A stretch of 64,000 nt of DNA from an uncultured Candidatus Thioglobus sp. GTDB taxonomy: Bacteria; Pseudomonadota; Gammaproteobacteria; PS1; Pseudothioglobaceae. The translations under genes and the position numbers were made by a program. Where the stretch lies: the NCBI GenBank assembly GCA_905618925.1, contig CAJQTG010000004.1, positions 1-64,000 of the forward strand. The letters run 5' to 3'. This document shows positions 19,497 through 28,862 of the stretch, piece after piece (the first letter of the stretch is position 1; every line of letters begins with the position of its first letter). The notes below the pieces were generated by a model. It searched no databases. It was not told the DNA's origin and worked only from the letters and a program-made list of their open reading frames with translations.

Positions 19497-19581
19497 TTAC
19501 CAGATCTTTCCAGATTAGTTTCAATTCTAATAACTATTTTATTTTTGGTATAATTTAATCAATTTCCTCACCAAAATCAAA

Positions 19582-20070
19582 ATGAGTGCACTAGTTGGAG
19601 TTATTATGGGCTCAAAGTCAGATTGGTCCACAATGAAAATTGCCACAGAGATGCTTGACGAATTAGGTGTTCCTTATGAAGTCAAGGTTGTCTCAGCCCA
19701 TCGCACACCTGATTTAATGTTTGAATACGCCGAAACAGCTCAAGCAAGAGGCCTTGAAGTAATTATTGCTGGTGCTGGTGGCTCTGCCCACTTACCAGGG
19801 ATGGTTGCTTCAAAAACAATTATTCCAGTCCTAGGGGTGCCAATTCAGTCTAAAGCATTAAGTGGTCACGACTCTTTATTATCCATTGTTCAAATGCCTG
19901 GTGGAATTCCTGTGGGCACGCTTGCCATAGGCGAAGCTGGAGCAAAAAATGCTGGAATTTTAGCAGCCCAGATCGTTGGCAACCATAATGAAGAAGTAAG
20001 ACAAAAGGTTGCTAAATTTCGTTTAGAGCAGACTCAAAATGTTCTCAACAATCCTAATCCTGACAAATAA
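19582..20070 (+). CDS. purE: N5-carboxyaminoimidazole ribonucleotide mutase
   Basis: PurE moves the carboxyl group of N5-CAIR to form CAIR in purine synthesis. The 162-residue class I enzyme has [24 protein letters not shown] and the [14 protein letters not shown] loop. A TATAAT at 19549-19554, with no clear -35, may be its -10 box. It is 3 bases upstream of purK, its pathway partner, giving the standard purEK order. Confidence 0.96.
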   Translation: MSALVGVIMGSKSDWSTMKIATEMLDELGVPYEVKVVSAHRTPDLMFEYAETAQARGLEVIIAGAGGSAHLPGMVASKTIIPVLGVPIQSKALSGHDSLLSIVQMPGGIPVGTLAIGEAGAKNAGILAAQIVGNHNEEVRQKVAKFRLEQTQNVLNNPNPDK

Positions 20071-20073
20071 CTT

Positions 20074-21159
20074 ATGAAAATTGGGGTTCTTGGTGCTGGT
20101 CAATTGGGGAGAATGCTTGCGCTATCGGCTTATCCGTTAGGTCACCAAATGAGATTTTTAGCATTATCTGAAGAAGACCCTTCTTCACTTCTTGGAAAAA
20201 CATTTATCCATAATAATAATCCAGAAATGGTTAGTAATTTTGCTGATAGTTCGGACATTGTGACCTATGAAAGCGAAAATACTGACGTAACTATTGTTAA
20301 TGAAATTAGTAAAAATACCAAAGTTTTTCCTAGTGATAAATCTCTTTATATTTCTCAACATCGCGGCAGAGAAAAAGCACTTCTAGATTCATTAAAAATA
20401 CCTTGTGCGCCCTATCAAATGGTAAATAGTCTTGATGATTTAAAAAGTGCAATTAAGAATATTGGAATCCCTTCCATACTAAAAACAGCAACAGATGGCT
20501 ATGATGGTAAAGGTCAGTTTTTAATTAAATCTGAAACCCAGATCCATGAAGCATGGGAAAAGATGTGTGGCGCTGATTCTATCCTTGAAGGCTTTATAAA
20601 TTTTAAGCGAGAGCTATCTTTGATTGCAGTTAGAGGTATAGATGGCAGTCTTAAATATTATCCTTTAGTTGAAAATTCTCATCATGAGGGAATACTAAGA
20701 TTAACTATAGCGCCTGCTCAAAATATCTCAGCGTCTCTTCAAAAAAAAGCGGAAGAGTATATGAGTTCTATTCTTAAAGAAATTAAACATGTTGGAGTTT
20801 TAACCATTGAACTCTTTGAATCTGATGACCTTCTAGTTAATGAAATAGCTCCAAGAGTTCATAATTCTGGCCATTGGACCATTGAAGGCGCACAAACCTC
20901 TCAATTTGAAAATCATATAAGAGCTATTACTGAATCTCCCTTAGGGCAAACAACTATTACTTCAAAGTTCAGTGCTATGATCAATATAATTGGAGTCCAT
21001 GGACCAATCCAAAAAGTACTTAAAACTAAAAATGCTCACCTTCATTTATATAATAAAGAAGAGCGAACTGGAAGAAAGTTAGGCCATATAACTTTAACTT
21101 CTAACTCAACAGATGAATTAAATAAAACGATAGGAAGCTTAAAAGAGTATTTACCTTAA
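20074..21159 (+). CDS. purK: N5-carboxyaminoimidazole ribonucleotide synthase
   Basis: PurK is an ATP-grasp enzyme that carboxylates AIR with bicarbonate and ATP to give N5-CAIR, which PurE then uses. The 361-residue protein has the N-terminal GVLGAGQLGRMLALSA, the ATP-grasp lysine segment ILKTATDGYDGKGQF, and the metal-binding LLVNEIAPRVHNSGHWTIEG. Its stop overlaps the stop of the convergent HExxH gene by 4 bases. Length is normal for the family. Confidence 0.96.
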   Translation: MKIGVLGAGQLGRMLALSAYPLGHQMRFLALSEEDPSSLLGKTFIHNNNPEMVSNFADSSDIVTYESENTDVTIVNEISKNTKVFPSDKSLYISQHRGREKALLDSLKIPCAPYQMVNSLDDLKSAIKNIGIPSILKTATDGYDGKGQFLIKSETQIHEAWEKMCGADSILEGFINFKRELSLIAVRGIDGSLKYYPLVENSHHEGILRLTIAPAQNISASLQKKAEEYMSSILKEIKHVGVLTIELFESDDLLVNEIAPRVHNSGHWTIEGAQTSQFENHIRAITESPLGQTTITSKFSAMINIIGVHGPIQKVLKTKNAHLHLYNKEERTGRKLGHITLTSNSTDELNKTIGSLKEYLP

Positions 21160-21533
21160 TCCTCATTTAGATCTGAAAGACTTCCATTAATACTACCACC
21201 CAGTTCTTCTTGATAAAACTGCTCTGCTAGCTCCTCTTCATAGTGATATGCTGATAGCTCACTGACTTCAACTCCTGCTAAAAATTGACACACATGAATC
21301 ATCTCATGACACAGAGTAATAATGAATTTTTTTTTATCTAATGATTCTTCAATTTCTATAAAAAACTTTCCATCACCTTCATAATCTGTCCAAGCAAACG
21401 CATCATCTACTTTCTGGATAATTAGATCTATATTTGGAATATTATTTGCTTGAAACAAGCCGTTACTGCAGAAACTAAATAGCTGCTGCGAAAGTTCTAT
21501 TTGCTCTTTATTACCACCACGAATATAAAGCAT
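21156..21533 (-). CDS. Small HExxH zinc-metallopeptidase-like protein
   Basis: A 125-residue protein of unknown function. It contains one zinc-peptidase-like motif, ITLCHEMIHVCQFL (HExxH, about residues 82-86), followed about 25 residues later by an acidic YHYEEELAEQFYQEELGG helix that could provide a third ligand. The layout resembles small SprT-like or phage/host WLM-like minimal metallopeptidase domains, but I do not recognise a named family. There is no signal peptide, so it should be cytoplasmic. It ends 21 bases upstream of nothing else on its strand; the glutaredoxin-like gene lies on the same strand just upstream. Confidence 0.6.
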   Translation of the reverse strand: MLYIRGGNKEQIELSQQLFSFCSNGLFQANNIPNIDLIIQKVDDAFAWTDYEGDGKFFIEIEESLDKKKFIITLCHEMIHVCQFLAGVEVSELSAYHYEEELAEQFYQEELGGSINGSLSDLNED

Positions 21534-21554
21534 TTTTACAAAAAATCACATAGT

Positions 21555-21926
21555 TTATTGAAATCGTTCATCCAGGTACTTAATAATATCATTTGATTCA
21601 TAAATCCAACTAGCTTCACCAGCACCCTCTAGCTTTAAGCATGGAACCTTAATCTTTCCACCACTTATTTCCAGCTCTTTTCTGAATTGACCGGCAGTTT
21701 GAGCATCACGAGTCTCAACTTTAAGATTTAAACGTTTAATTGCTCTTCTAGTCTTAACGCAAAATGGGCAAGCATAGAACTGATAAAGCTTTAGAGTTTT
21801 TGTTTCTTGGTCAACCTTAGCTTGCTCTTCATCATTTCTTTTTACTACTGAAGGCTTAAATAACCAGTCAATTAATATCACTACCCTGCCCGAGCCTTCT
21901 CTTAATAATCTTAGAAAAAATCTCAT
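21555..21926 (-). CDS. Glutaredoxin-like thiol protein with N-terminal extension
   Basis: A 123-residue protein with a C-terminal glutaredoxin domain: the redox motif CPFC in YQFYACPFCVKTRRAIKRL (near residue 54), then VPCLKLEG at the cis-proline position and IYESNDIIKYLDERF at the end. About 45 residues precede the domain, including a hydrophobic stretch VVILIDWLF that might contact the membrane. It probably reduces disulfides or handles glutathione conjugates. Its start overlaps the folD stop by 4 bases (ATGA). Confidence 0.82.
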   Translation of the reverse strand: MRFFLRLLREGSGRVVILIDWLFKPSVVKRNDEEQAKVDQETKTLKLYQFYACPFCVKTRRAIKRLNLKVETRDAQTAGQFRKELEISGGKIKVPCLKLEGAGEASWIYESNDIIKYLDERFQ

Positions 21927-22756
21927 AAACTTTGCCTGTAAGCTATCAATGTGTTTTCTAAAAGCGTTGCAATAGTCATTGGCCCAACTCCACCAGGAAC
22001 TGGCGTTATAGCCCCGGCTATATCTTTGACTGCATCAAAGTCTACATCTCCAACTAGAGAGCCATCTTCCAATCGATTAATGCCTATATCTATAACGATA
22101 GCTCCATCTTTAACCCAGTCACCTTTGACCATTTCTGGAATTCCAACACCTACAACAACAATGTCAGCTTGCCTAACTTTTTCAGCAACATTTTTAGTTT
22201 TACTATTGCAAATAGTTACAGTTCCTCGAGCATTTAGAAGCTCCATTGCCATTGGCCTACCGACAATATTTGAAGCACCAATAACTACACAATTCATACC
22301 TTCCACCATACAATCAACTGATGCCAACATAGTCATAACGCCCTTTGGAGTGCATGGCCTTAAATGGGATTTATTCTGCATTAACTTTCCAATATTTTCA
22401 CTGTGGAACCCATCAACATCCTTATATGGTGAGATGTGCTCAATAACCTTATTTGCATCTATATGTTTAGGCAAGGGAAGCTGCACTAAAATGCCATCTA
22501 TATAAGGATTATTGTTAAGTCTCTCCACCTCTTCTAATAACTGTTCTTCTGTGATATTCTCTGATTTAATAATCTTATCTGAAAAAAAACCTGCCTGCTT
22601 ACATGCAATTTCTTTATTTCTTACATATACTGCTGAAGCAGGATCTTCACCTACTAAAATTACAGCGAGACCTGGAGGTCGTTGAAGCATTTTGACTTCT
22701 TCAGCAATTTTTAGACGTAAATTTTTTGCAATCTCTTTACCATCAATAATATTCAT
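21923..22756 (-). CDS. folD: Methylenetetrahydrofolate dehydrogenase / cyclohydrolase
   Basis: FolD interconverts 5,10-methylene-THF and 10-formyl-THF in one-carbon metabolism. The 277-residue protein has the catalytic YVRNKEIACKQ tyrosine-lysine pair, DGILVQLPLPKHI, VVIGASNIVGRPM in the NADP-binding domain, and the PVPGGVGPMTIATLL C-terminal signature. It is coupled to kdsB upstream by a 4-base overlap and to the glutaredoxin gene downstream by another, so it belongs to the lpxK-ycaR-kdsB-folD transcript. Confidence 0.96.
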   Translation of the reverse strand: MNIIDGKEIAKNLRLKIAEEVKMLQRPPGLAVILVGEDPASAVYVRNKEIACKQAGFFSDKIIKSENITEEQLLEEVERLNNNPYIDGILVQLPLPKHIDANKVIEHISPYKDVDGFHSENIGKLMQNKSHLRPCTPKGVMTMLASVDCMVEGMNCVVIGASNIVGRPMAMELLNARGTVTICNSKTKNVAEKVRQADIVVVGVGIPEMVKGDWVKDGAIVIDIGINRLEDGSLVGDVDFDAVKDIAGAITPVPGGVGPMTIATLLENTLIAYRQSL

Positions 22757-23490
22757 TTTTTTAATTCCTTTTTAACTTTTTTCAAATCACTTTCTGTATC
22801 AACACCATAGCCTGTTGGAGCACAAGAAACATCGACATTAATATCGATTCCTTGATTTAATATAGTTAGCTGCTCTAATTTCTCAGCTATTTCTAATTCA
22901 GATTTACCCATTTTCAAATATTGTTTTAAAAAACTAACTCGATAAGCATATAAGCCAATATGACGAAAACAAAAATCCAAATTAATTTCACTACTATTCC
23001 TAAATGCAGGGATTGGTGACCTTGAGAAGTACAATGCTTTGCCGCGCGAATTATATACGACTTTAACGCAATTTAGATCAAAGTAAGATTCCTCACTTTC
23101 AATTTTTTCACACAACGTTGCAACACTCATACCACTATTAATCAAATTAGAGGCAACTTGATTTATTGCATCAGGGCTCATCATAGGCTCATCACCCTGA
23201 ACATTAACAACGACTTCATCATCATTAAAATCTAGAGAGGTGACTACTTCAGATAAGCGAGAGGTTCCAGATGTGTGGCTTGAGTCAGTCATACAAACAT
23301 CTGCACCAAAATCTCTAGCAATTATGCTTATTCTTTCATCATCTGTTGCAATAATTACACGTTTAGCACTACTCTTAATGGCATTTGAATAAGTATGCTC
23401 AATAAGTGTTTTACCATTAATATTTTCTAATAACTTTGCCGGTAAACGGCTTGAAGCAAATCGAGCAGGAATAATAACGGAAAAATCCAT
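22753..23490 (-). CDS. kdsB: 3-deoxy-manno-octulosonate cytidylyltransferase
   Basis: KdsB activates KDO as CMP-KDO for transfer to lipid A. The 245-residue protein begins IIPARFASSRLPAKLLENINGK, the nucleotide-binding signature, and has VIIATDDERI, VVNVQGDEPMMSP and ALYFSRSPIPAFR. The start shares one base with the stop of the small ycaR gene (TAATG), and it is in the conserved lpxK-ycaR-kdsB order known from E. coli. Confidence 0.95.
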   Translation of the reverse strand: MDFSVIIPARFASSRLPAKLLENINGKTLIEHTYSNAIKSSAKRVIIATDDERISIIARDFGADVCMTDSSHTSGTSRLSEVVTSLDFNDDEVVVNVQGDEPMMSPDAINQVASNLINSGMSVATLCEKIESEESYFDLNCVKVVYNSRGKALYFSRSPIPAFRNSSEINLDFCFRHIGLYAYRVSFLKQYLKMGKSELEIAEKLEQLTILNQGIDINVDVSCAPTGYGVDTESDLKKVKKELKK

Positions 23491-23660
23491 TATTTTTCAG
23501 AATTAGTTTTTCGAGCCTCTTCTACAAGAAGAATTGGAATGCCATCAATGATAGGGTAAGCTAATTGACTTTTATCACACACTAATTCTTCACCAACTAA
23601 CTTTAGGGGCGCTTTACTTTCTGGGCAAACTAACATTTTTAATAAATTTTTGTCAATCAT
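23490..23660 (-). CDS. ycaR: YcaR/Trm112-like small protein (UPF0434)
   Basis: A 56-residue gene between lpxK and kdsB. It reads MIDKNLLKMLVCPESKAPLK at the start and continues with LVCDKSQLAYPIIDGIPILL, the Trm112-like zinc-ribbon fold of the UPF0434 family. As in several members only some cysteines remain (one in VCPES, one in LVCDK). Its start overlaps lpxK by 4 bases and its stop overlaps the kdsB ATG by one base. The same gene order occurs in E. coli, which supports the call. Confidence 0.88.
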   Translation of the reverse strand: MIDKNLLKMLVCPESKAPLKLVGEELVCDKSQLAYPIIDGIPILLVEEARKTNSEK

Positions 23661-24643
23661 AATTTAGACTCCAGTTGCTGATAAAAGTCAGGACTAATTT
23701 TTGCATCAACAGACAAATACCACATTTGAGTTGCTGCAAACTGTTTACATTTTACACAATCCTTAGCTGTCATTAGGATTGGATAGTCGTCCTTAAATTC
23801 GAAATCCTTCTCAGTAAACGCATGATGGTCTGCAAATTTTTTAGTAATTAAATTAACACCAAGTTTTTCAAGTAATGAATAAAAATTATCTGGCTTTCCA
23901 ATTCCTGCTACAGCAAAGCATTTTTTACTCTTAAAAAAATCAAGATCTTTTTTTTCATTTGTAACTAGATTAATATAACAGTTCGCTTCAATCTTGCTTG
24001 ATATCTCTCCTTCAGCTTGTGAACCATTATTTATAATAAAATCAACTGACTTGAGCCTTCTTTTTGATTCTCTTAGAGGTCCTGCTGGAAGAAGCCATCC
24101 GTTTCCTAATCGATTATGTCCATCTATAACTGCAATTTCAATATCACGCCCCATAGCATAATGCTGGAGACCATCATCACTAATAATTAAATCTACTGAA
24201 TGGTTTTCAGTTAAAAACTTTACTGCATTGCTTCGTTTTTTAGCCACCACAACAAAGGCTTCAGTTTGTTGCTTTATTAATAAAGGCTCGTCACCACAAT
24301 CAATTGGGTCACTTGTCGAAGTAACCTCTAATGATTCTTGAGTATACTTTCCTTTATAGCCCCTGGAAACAACTCCTACTGTTTTATTACGAGAGGCAAA
24401 ATATTTAGCGACTGCAATTACAATTGGCGTCTTTCCAGTTCCACCTGCTGTTATATTGCCTATAACAATAACTGGTACTGATGACTCACTTACTTTTAAT
24501 AACCCCACTTTGTAAAGACAAAGACGTATATAACTAAAAATGAAGAAGATAACGGAAAAAGGCAAAAGCAAAAAATTAACCAGGCCAAACTTACTGTGAT
24601 TGATAAAACTTGTAATACTTAGCATTTTGATAATTTTAATCAC
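23657..24643 (-). CDS. lpxK: Tetraacyldisaccharide 4'-kinase
   Basis: LpxK phosphorylates the lipid A disaccharide precursor at the inner membrane. The 328-residue protein has an N-terminal membrane helix (FLLLPFSVIFFIFSYIRL), a P-loop in GNITAGGTGKTPIVIAVA, VGVVSRGYKGKY, CGDEPLL, LIISDDGLQHYAMGRDIEIAVIDG and GNGWLLPAGPLRE, all diagnostic. It diverges from lolC/E with about 35 bases between the starts, so their promoters must overlap. Confidence 0.95.
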   Translation of the reverse strand: MIKIIKMLSITSFINHSKFGLVNFLLLPFSVIFFIFSYIRLCLYKVGLLKVSESSVPVIVIGNITAGGTGKTPIVIAVAKYFASRNKTVGVVSRGYKGKYTQESLEVTSTSDPIDCGDEPLLIKQQTEAFVVVAKKRSNAVKFLTENHSVDLIISDDGLQHYAMGRDIEIAVIDGHNRLGNGWLLPAGPLRESKRRLKSVDFIINNGSQAEGEISSKIEANCYINLVTNEKKDLDFFKSKKCFAVAGIGKPDNFYSLLEKLGVNLITKKFADHHAFTEKDFEFKDDYPILMTAKDCVKCKQFAATQMWYLSVDAKISPDFYQQLESKL

Positions 24644-24678
24644 TTTTAAAACATTAATTATGACAAAATATTCCGACC

Positions 24679-25914
24679 ATGAGTGTTGAATTTCATATTT
24701 CTAACCAATATTTAAGATCCAATCGAAAAAAAGGCTTTGTTTCTTTTATTTCTGGCGTTTCTATGGTTGGTCTAGTTCTAGCTGTTATGTCCCTTATTAC
24801 TGTCTTGTCAGTAATGAACGGCTTTCATGAAGAGCTAACAAATCGAGTTTTAAACACGATTTCTCACTCCTACATAACAGAAACTGATGATACTCTTGAT
24901 AATTGGCAAGATCTTAGAAAAAAAATTAACGCACAGGATCAGATTATTGCTTCCTCACCTTTTGTTGAAGACTTTGCCTTAATGACTTCAAAGAATGCCT
25001 CACAAGGTGTCAGTGTTAGAGGCATCCTTATAGATTTAGAATCAACAACCTCTGCCTTATTAGATGATATTAAATATGGCAGTCTTAGCCTTAATGAAGA
25101 CGATTCATCAATATTAATTGGTGTTGGCCTTGCAACACTTATGGGAACAGGAATTGGGGATAAGCTTACTCTGATAGCTCCCTCAAGAAATTCAAATGGC
25201 AAACTAATTCCTCAGTCACAAGCTTATACAGTGAGTGGCATATTTAATGCTGGCGTAAATGATTTTAACAACAATCTTGCATTTATCCACCTTTATGACG
25301 CTCAAGATTTATTCGCTCTTGGAAATCAAGTATCTGGAATTCGCCTTAAAGTAGATGACTTATTTGAAGCAAACGAGATTACAAATAGTGTAATTAAATC
25401 TCTTGGAGATGGATATTATGGGGTTGATTGGATGCAACAACAGCGAAACTTTATCAGAGCTTTAAATCTTGAAAAGCAAATGATTGCAATTATTCTTTCT
25501 TTGATAATTGCTATTGCTGCTTTTAATATAGTATCCATGATGGTTATGGTGGTTACTGACAAAAAGTCTGACATTGCAATCCTAAGAACTATCGGAATGA
25601 CTCCAAAAAGAATTGTTAGAATATTTTTCTACCAAGGCCTCAGTATTGGTTTTATTGGTATTACTATAGGAACAATTCTTGGATTAATTTTAGCTCTTAA
25701 TATCGAATCTGTAATTTCTGGAATTGAAAGTATTATTGGCTTCCAATTTTTCCCTAAAGATTTATTTTATATTAGCCGATTTCCATCAAAAATTCTACTA
25801 AGCGATGTGGTTAGTATAGTTCTGGGAGCTTTTATATTAGTAATCATTGCAGCTATTTATCCAGCAAAACGTGCTGGAAAAGTTAATATTTCAGAGGTTT
25901 TACGGCATGAGTAA
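24679..25914 (+). CDS. lolC: Lipoprotein-releasing ABC transporter permease LolC/LolE
   Basis: This 411-residue inner-membrane protein belongs to the LolCDE complex that extracts lipoproteins for transfer to LolA. An N-terminal helix (FVSFISGVSMVGLVLAVMSLITVLSVMNGFHEELTNRVL) is followed by a periplasmic domain of about 200 residues and a C-terminal FtsX-type domain with three helices, including KKSDIAILRTIGMTPKRIVRIFFYQG. Only one permease gene is present next to lolD, so it may act as a homodimer (LolF-like) or have a partner elsewhere. It overlaps lolD by 8 bases. Confidence 0.9.
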   Translation: MSVEFHISNQYLRSNRKKGFVSFISGVSMVGLVLAVMSLITVLSVMNGFHEELTNRVLNTISHSYITETDDTLDNWQDLRKKINAQDQIIASSPFVEDFALMTSKNASQGVSVRGILIDLESTTSALLDDIKYGSLSLNEDDSSILIGVGLATLMGTGIGDKLTLIAPSRNSNGKLIPQSQAYTVSGIFNAGVNDFNNNLAFIHLYDAQDLFALGNQVSGIRLKVDDLFEANEITNSVIKSLGDGYYGVDWMQQQRNFIRALNLEKQMIAIILSLIIAIAAFNIVSMMVMVVTDKKSDIAILRTIGMTPKRIVRIFFYQGLSIGFIGITIGTILGLILALNIESVISGIESIIGFQFFPKDLFYISRFPSKILLSDVVSIVLGAFILVIIAAIYPAKRAGKVNISEVLRHE

Positions 25915-26584
25915 TATAATTGAATGTCGCTCTGTTAGCTTTTCATATAATGAGGGCAATAATAAAACATCTGTTTTAAAAAATTTAAATTTTAAAATTA
26001 AGTCTGGAGAAACAACTGCAATTATTGGTCAATCAGGATGCGGAAAATCAACGCTACTTAATTTAATGGCTGGCCTTGATACTCCTACTGAAGGTGATGT
26101 GCTCATTGCTAATACCAATATTTCAAAAATTAGCGAAAAAGATAGGACAGAGTTGCGCGCCAAAAACCTTGGCTTTGTTTATCAATTTCATCACTTATTA
26201 AATGATTTTTCATCATTATATAACGTTGCCTTACCTTTGTTAATTATGGGCGTTGATAAAAGTGATGCGCTCTTACAATCTAAAAAAATATTAACAAAGG
26301 TTGGGCTAGAAAATCGATTGAATCATAAGCCTTCAGAGCTATCAGGTGGAGAAAGGCAAAGGGTTGCAATTGCAAGAGCTATGATAACTGAGCCAACTTG
26401 TCTCTTGGCAGATGAGCCTACAGGTAACTTAGATGCGGCAAATGCAAAGGATGTATTAGAACTTATCATTGAGCTAAACACAGCTAAAACTACCGCACTG
26501 TTAATTGTCACTCATGATCTTTCTATTGCAAATAAAATGAGTAGAAAGCTTACCTTAACCAATGGCGAAATACACGAAACATAA
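25907..26584 (+). CDS. lolD: Lipoprotein-releasing ABC transporter ATPase LolD
   Basis: LolD powers lipoprotein release by LolC/E. The 225-residue ATPase has Walker [10 protein letters not shown], the Lol-type [21 protein letters not shown]-loop, signature [15 protein letters not shown], Walker [12 protein letters not shown] and the H-loop VTHDL. I use the ATG at 25907 ([14 protein letters not shown]), which overlaps the permease stop and matches homologue starts. The frame is open upstream, but those codons are inside the permease gene. Confidence 0.93.
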   Translation: MSNIIECRSVSFSYNEGNNKTSVLKNLNFKIKSGETTAIIGQSGCGKSTLLNLMAGLDTPTEGDVLIANTNISKISEKDRTELRAKNLGFVYQFHHLLNDFSSLYNVALPLLIMGVDKSDALLQSKKILTKVGLENRLNHKPSELSGGERQRVAIARAMITEPTCLLADEPTGNLDAANAKDVLELIIELNTAKTTALLIVTHDLSIANKMSRKLTLTNGEIHET

Positions 26585-26623
26585 AACTAGTTTGTTTTTT
26601 TAGGGTTAAAAACTTAAAGGCTT

Positions 26624-28558
26624 TTAATTTGGGTTATTGTCATCTCCAAGTTGAAACACCTGTTGGTAAAAAGCCAGTTCAGCCTCCAGGGACTGTATGA
26701 TATTTTTTGCCTTTCTAAAACCGTGGCCTTCATCTGCAAAGGTTACGTGTGCCACCTGAATGCCTTTTGACCTGAGTAACTCAACCATCATTTCAGCTTG
26801 ATTGGGAGGTACAACTTTATCTTCTAGACCCTGTAAAAAGATCACGGGGCAGTTGATACCCTCTGCATGGTGAATGGGGGAGCGCTCGATATAGATGTCT
26901 TTTCGTTCGGGGTAAGGACCAATAAGGCTGTCAAGATAACGAGACTCAAATTTATGAGTATCAGTAGCTAGGGTTTCTAGGTCACCAATGCCATAGAGAC
27001 TGCCTCCCGCTTTAAATGTATCGGTGAAGGTTAGGGCGGAGAGCACAGTGTACCCACCAGCACTGCCACCCCGAATGAGACAACGCTGCACATCTATTTT
27101 TTTTTGTTGAGCCAAATAGTGGACAGCATTTTGAGTGTCTTCAACATCGGCTAAACCCCATGCGCTCCCCAAAGCTTGGCGATAAAGTCGTCCAAAACCA
27201 GTACTGCCGCGGTAGTTAATATCCACAACAGCAAAGCCACGACTAGTCCAATACTGTAATTTCAGATTTAAAGCACTGTTAGTAGCACCTGTGGGGCCGC
27301 CATGGCACATCACAATAACAGGAGGAAGCTCATTAGCTTGCCCACAATACAAGGCGCTGGTGGGATGGTAGAAGAACGCATGCACCATTTGGTGATTGCC
27401 ACTTGGGAAAAAAATCGATGTGGGTTGAGCAAGATTAGTCGGTTCTACATCTAAAGTTGCTGGTGCATAAATAGAGGTAATAACGGCCTGTTGATTGATG
27501 CTGATGAGTTGATTAGGCAAAGCTGCAGCACCGGCAATAGTGTACAAACAGCCCTCATGGCAGGCGAGTGCGTGCATACTGCTGTAAGGGCTTATAATTG
27601 GACTTAGCTGAGCTGTTGCAATGTCAATAAAACCACTGTACCAAAGGCCTTTATCGGTCCATAGGCAAGCAATCGTGCTAGTGTCGATAAAATCATAGGT
27701 AGCCATGCCAAACTGCCATAAGGGTGTCGCAAACTCGCCATCTAAGGCAAATACTAGAATATTTTTAGAGCCATCAAAACGATAAATATTCCACCAATTC
27801 GTCTTATCAGACACAAAATACAGGTCATTATCAGGTGACCAGTGAGGCTGAAAGATAGCCTCGTTACCCTTACTTCCAGCAACTACTCTTTGTTCACTAA
27901 TACCTGTTTGGCTGAGGTTAGCCAAGCATAATTCACTACTATCCCAGGGCATATTAGGGTGTGACCACTGGATCCAGCAAAGCCTTGTTCGATCTGGACT
28001 TAGGCGTGGGTAAGCATAAAAATCAGCCCCAGACTGTATTTTTTTAATACTCGACCCTCTATCATTTAAGGCGATAGTAACCAAATAATTTTCAGCTTCC
28101 TGTTGTTCCTGATGTTCTTCACAGACCGCGATTAGGCGCTGGTGTTGAGCATCGACAATGAGGTCTGCAAAGCGCCATGGACCCTTTGGGGTAATGGCTA
28201 TTGGTGTACCCAGTGAGTCAAGGTGTTGACGGTAAATACGTTGGTCTGTGGCATTAACAAAGTATAAATAAGCATCATTAACTGCATAAGCCATACCTCC
28301 ATACTCATGCACACTGCTGTGATGACTAAAAGGACTGGGTAATAGGTCAGTGATTTTGTTCAGCTCATTACGCTGCATAATTACGCAGCGGCCAGCATCC
28401 CAGGGTCGGCTTTCAACCCAATATAGACACTGTTCATGAGATTGTACAAAATTTAAACCAGGCGCGGTGAGATCAGCAGTGCAATTGGGGGTATGAGTAA
28501 TCAACTCGGCACTAATTGGAGATGGCCAGCTGCCATAGGCTTTTGGAATTTGAGACAT
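26624..28558 (-). CDS. S9 family prolyl-oligopeptidase / acylaminoacyl peptidase
   Basis: A serine peptidase of about 644 residues. The N-terminal two thirds show beta-propeller-like repeats (for example PRLSPDRTRLCWIQW and FQPHWSPDNDLYFVSD), and the C-terminal alpha/beta hydrolase has the nucleophile loop RGGSAGGYTVL, an Asp in LQGLEDKVVPPNQAE and the catalytic His in DEGHGFRKA. No signal peptide is evident, so it probably trims peptides in the cytoplasm. I start at the ATG one base after the yciH stop; a longer in-frame start at 28591 would overlap yciH. Base composition is unlike neighbouring genes. Confidence 0.88.
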   Translation of the reverse strand: MSQIPKAYGSWPSPISAELITHTPNCTADLTAPGLNFVQSHEQCLYWVESRPWDAGRCVIMQRNELNKITDLLPSPFSHHSSVHEYGGMAYAVNDAYLYFVNATDQRIYRQHLDSLGTPIAITPKGPWRFADLIVDAQHQRLIAVCEEHQEQQEAENYLVTIALNDRGSSIKKIQSGADFYAYPRLSPDRTRLCWIQWSHPNMPWDSSELCLANLSQTGISEQRVVAGSKGNEAIFQPHWSPDNDLYFVSDKTNWWNIYRFDGSKNILVFALDGEFATPLWQFGMATYDFIDTSTIACLWTDKGLWYSGFIDIATAQLSPIISPYSSMHALACHEGCLYTIAGAAALPNQLISINQQAVITSIYAPATLDVEPTNLAQPTSIFFPSGNHQMVHAFFYHPTSALYCGQANELPPVIVMCHGGPTGATNSALNLKLQYWTSRGFAVVDINYRGSTGFGRLYRQALGSAWGLADVEDTQNAVHYLAQQKKIDVQRCLIRGGSAGGYTVLSALTFTDTFKAGGSLYGIGDLETLATDTHKFESRYLDSLIGPYPERKDIYIERSPIHHAEGINCPVIFLQGLEDKVVPPNQAEMMVELLRSKGIQVAHVTFADEGHGFRKAKNIIQSLEAELAFYQQVFQLGDDNNPN

Positions 28559-28559
28559 A

Positions 28560-28862
28560 TTACCCGCCTGCCAGTTTGACCTGGTGGCCACGTTTTTCTA
28601 GCTCAGTTTTGAGGATCTGACGATGATCACCTTGAATTTCAATCACCCCATCCTTGACCGTGCCGCCGGTAGAGCAAGTCTGCTTAAGTAGTTTGGCTAA
28701 GGTTTTTAACTCTGCGTCAGCTAGATTGACGCCAGACACATTAGTCACCCCTTTGCCTTTACGACCTTTAGTTTCGCGGCGGATACGCACGATCCCATCA
28801 GTCTTGAAAGACTTTTGGGTGGTAGGCTGTTTTATTCGCCCGACGTCGGTCGAATAAACCAG
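28560..28862 (-). CDS. yciH: SUI1/YciH-type translation initiation factor-like protein, start unclear
   Basis: The C-terminal part (RRETKGRKGKGVTNVSGV, then AELKTLAKLLKQTCSTGGTVKDG and EIQGDHRQIL) matches E. coli YciH, a small eIF1/SUI1-fold protein that can affect start-codon selection. The family's N-terminal LVYSTxxGRI segment is also present in frame (LVYSTDVGRI), upstream of the internal GTG at 28790, so the real protein is longer than that GTG implies. No ATG, GTG or TTG precedes this segment before the oadB stop region; only a CTG at 28862 or an ATT at 28889 could start it. It may be 5'-truncated at the edge of an acquired patch. Confidence 0.75.
   Translation of the reverse strand: MVYSTDVGRIKQPTTQKSFKTDGIVRIRRETKGRKGKGVTNVSGVNLADAELKTLAKLLKQTCSTGGTVKDGVIEIQGDHRQILKTELEKRGHQVKLAGG
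28831..28858. repeat. 28-base near-perfect palindrome inside the yciH 5' region
   Basis: TTTATTCG, a central CCGACGTCGG core and CGAATAAA form an inverted repeat with a single mismatched pair. It lies inside the reading frame for VYSTDVGRIK and about 40 bases downstream of the oadB stop, so it could form a hairpin in the oadB/yciH transcript. Confidence 0.6.
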
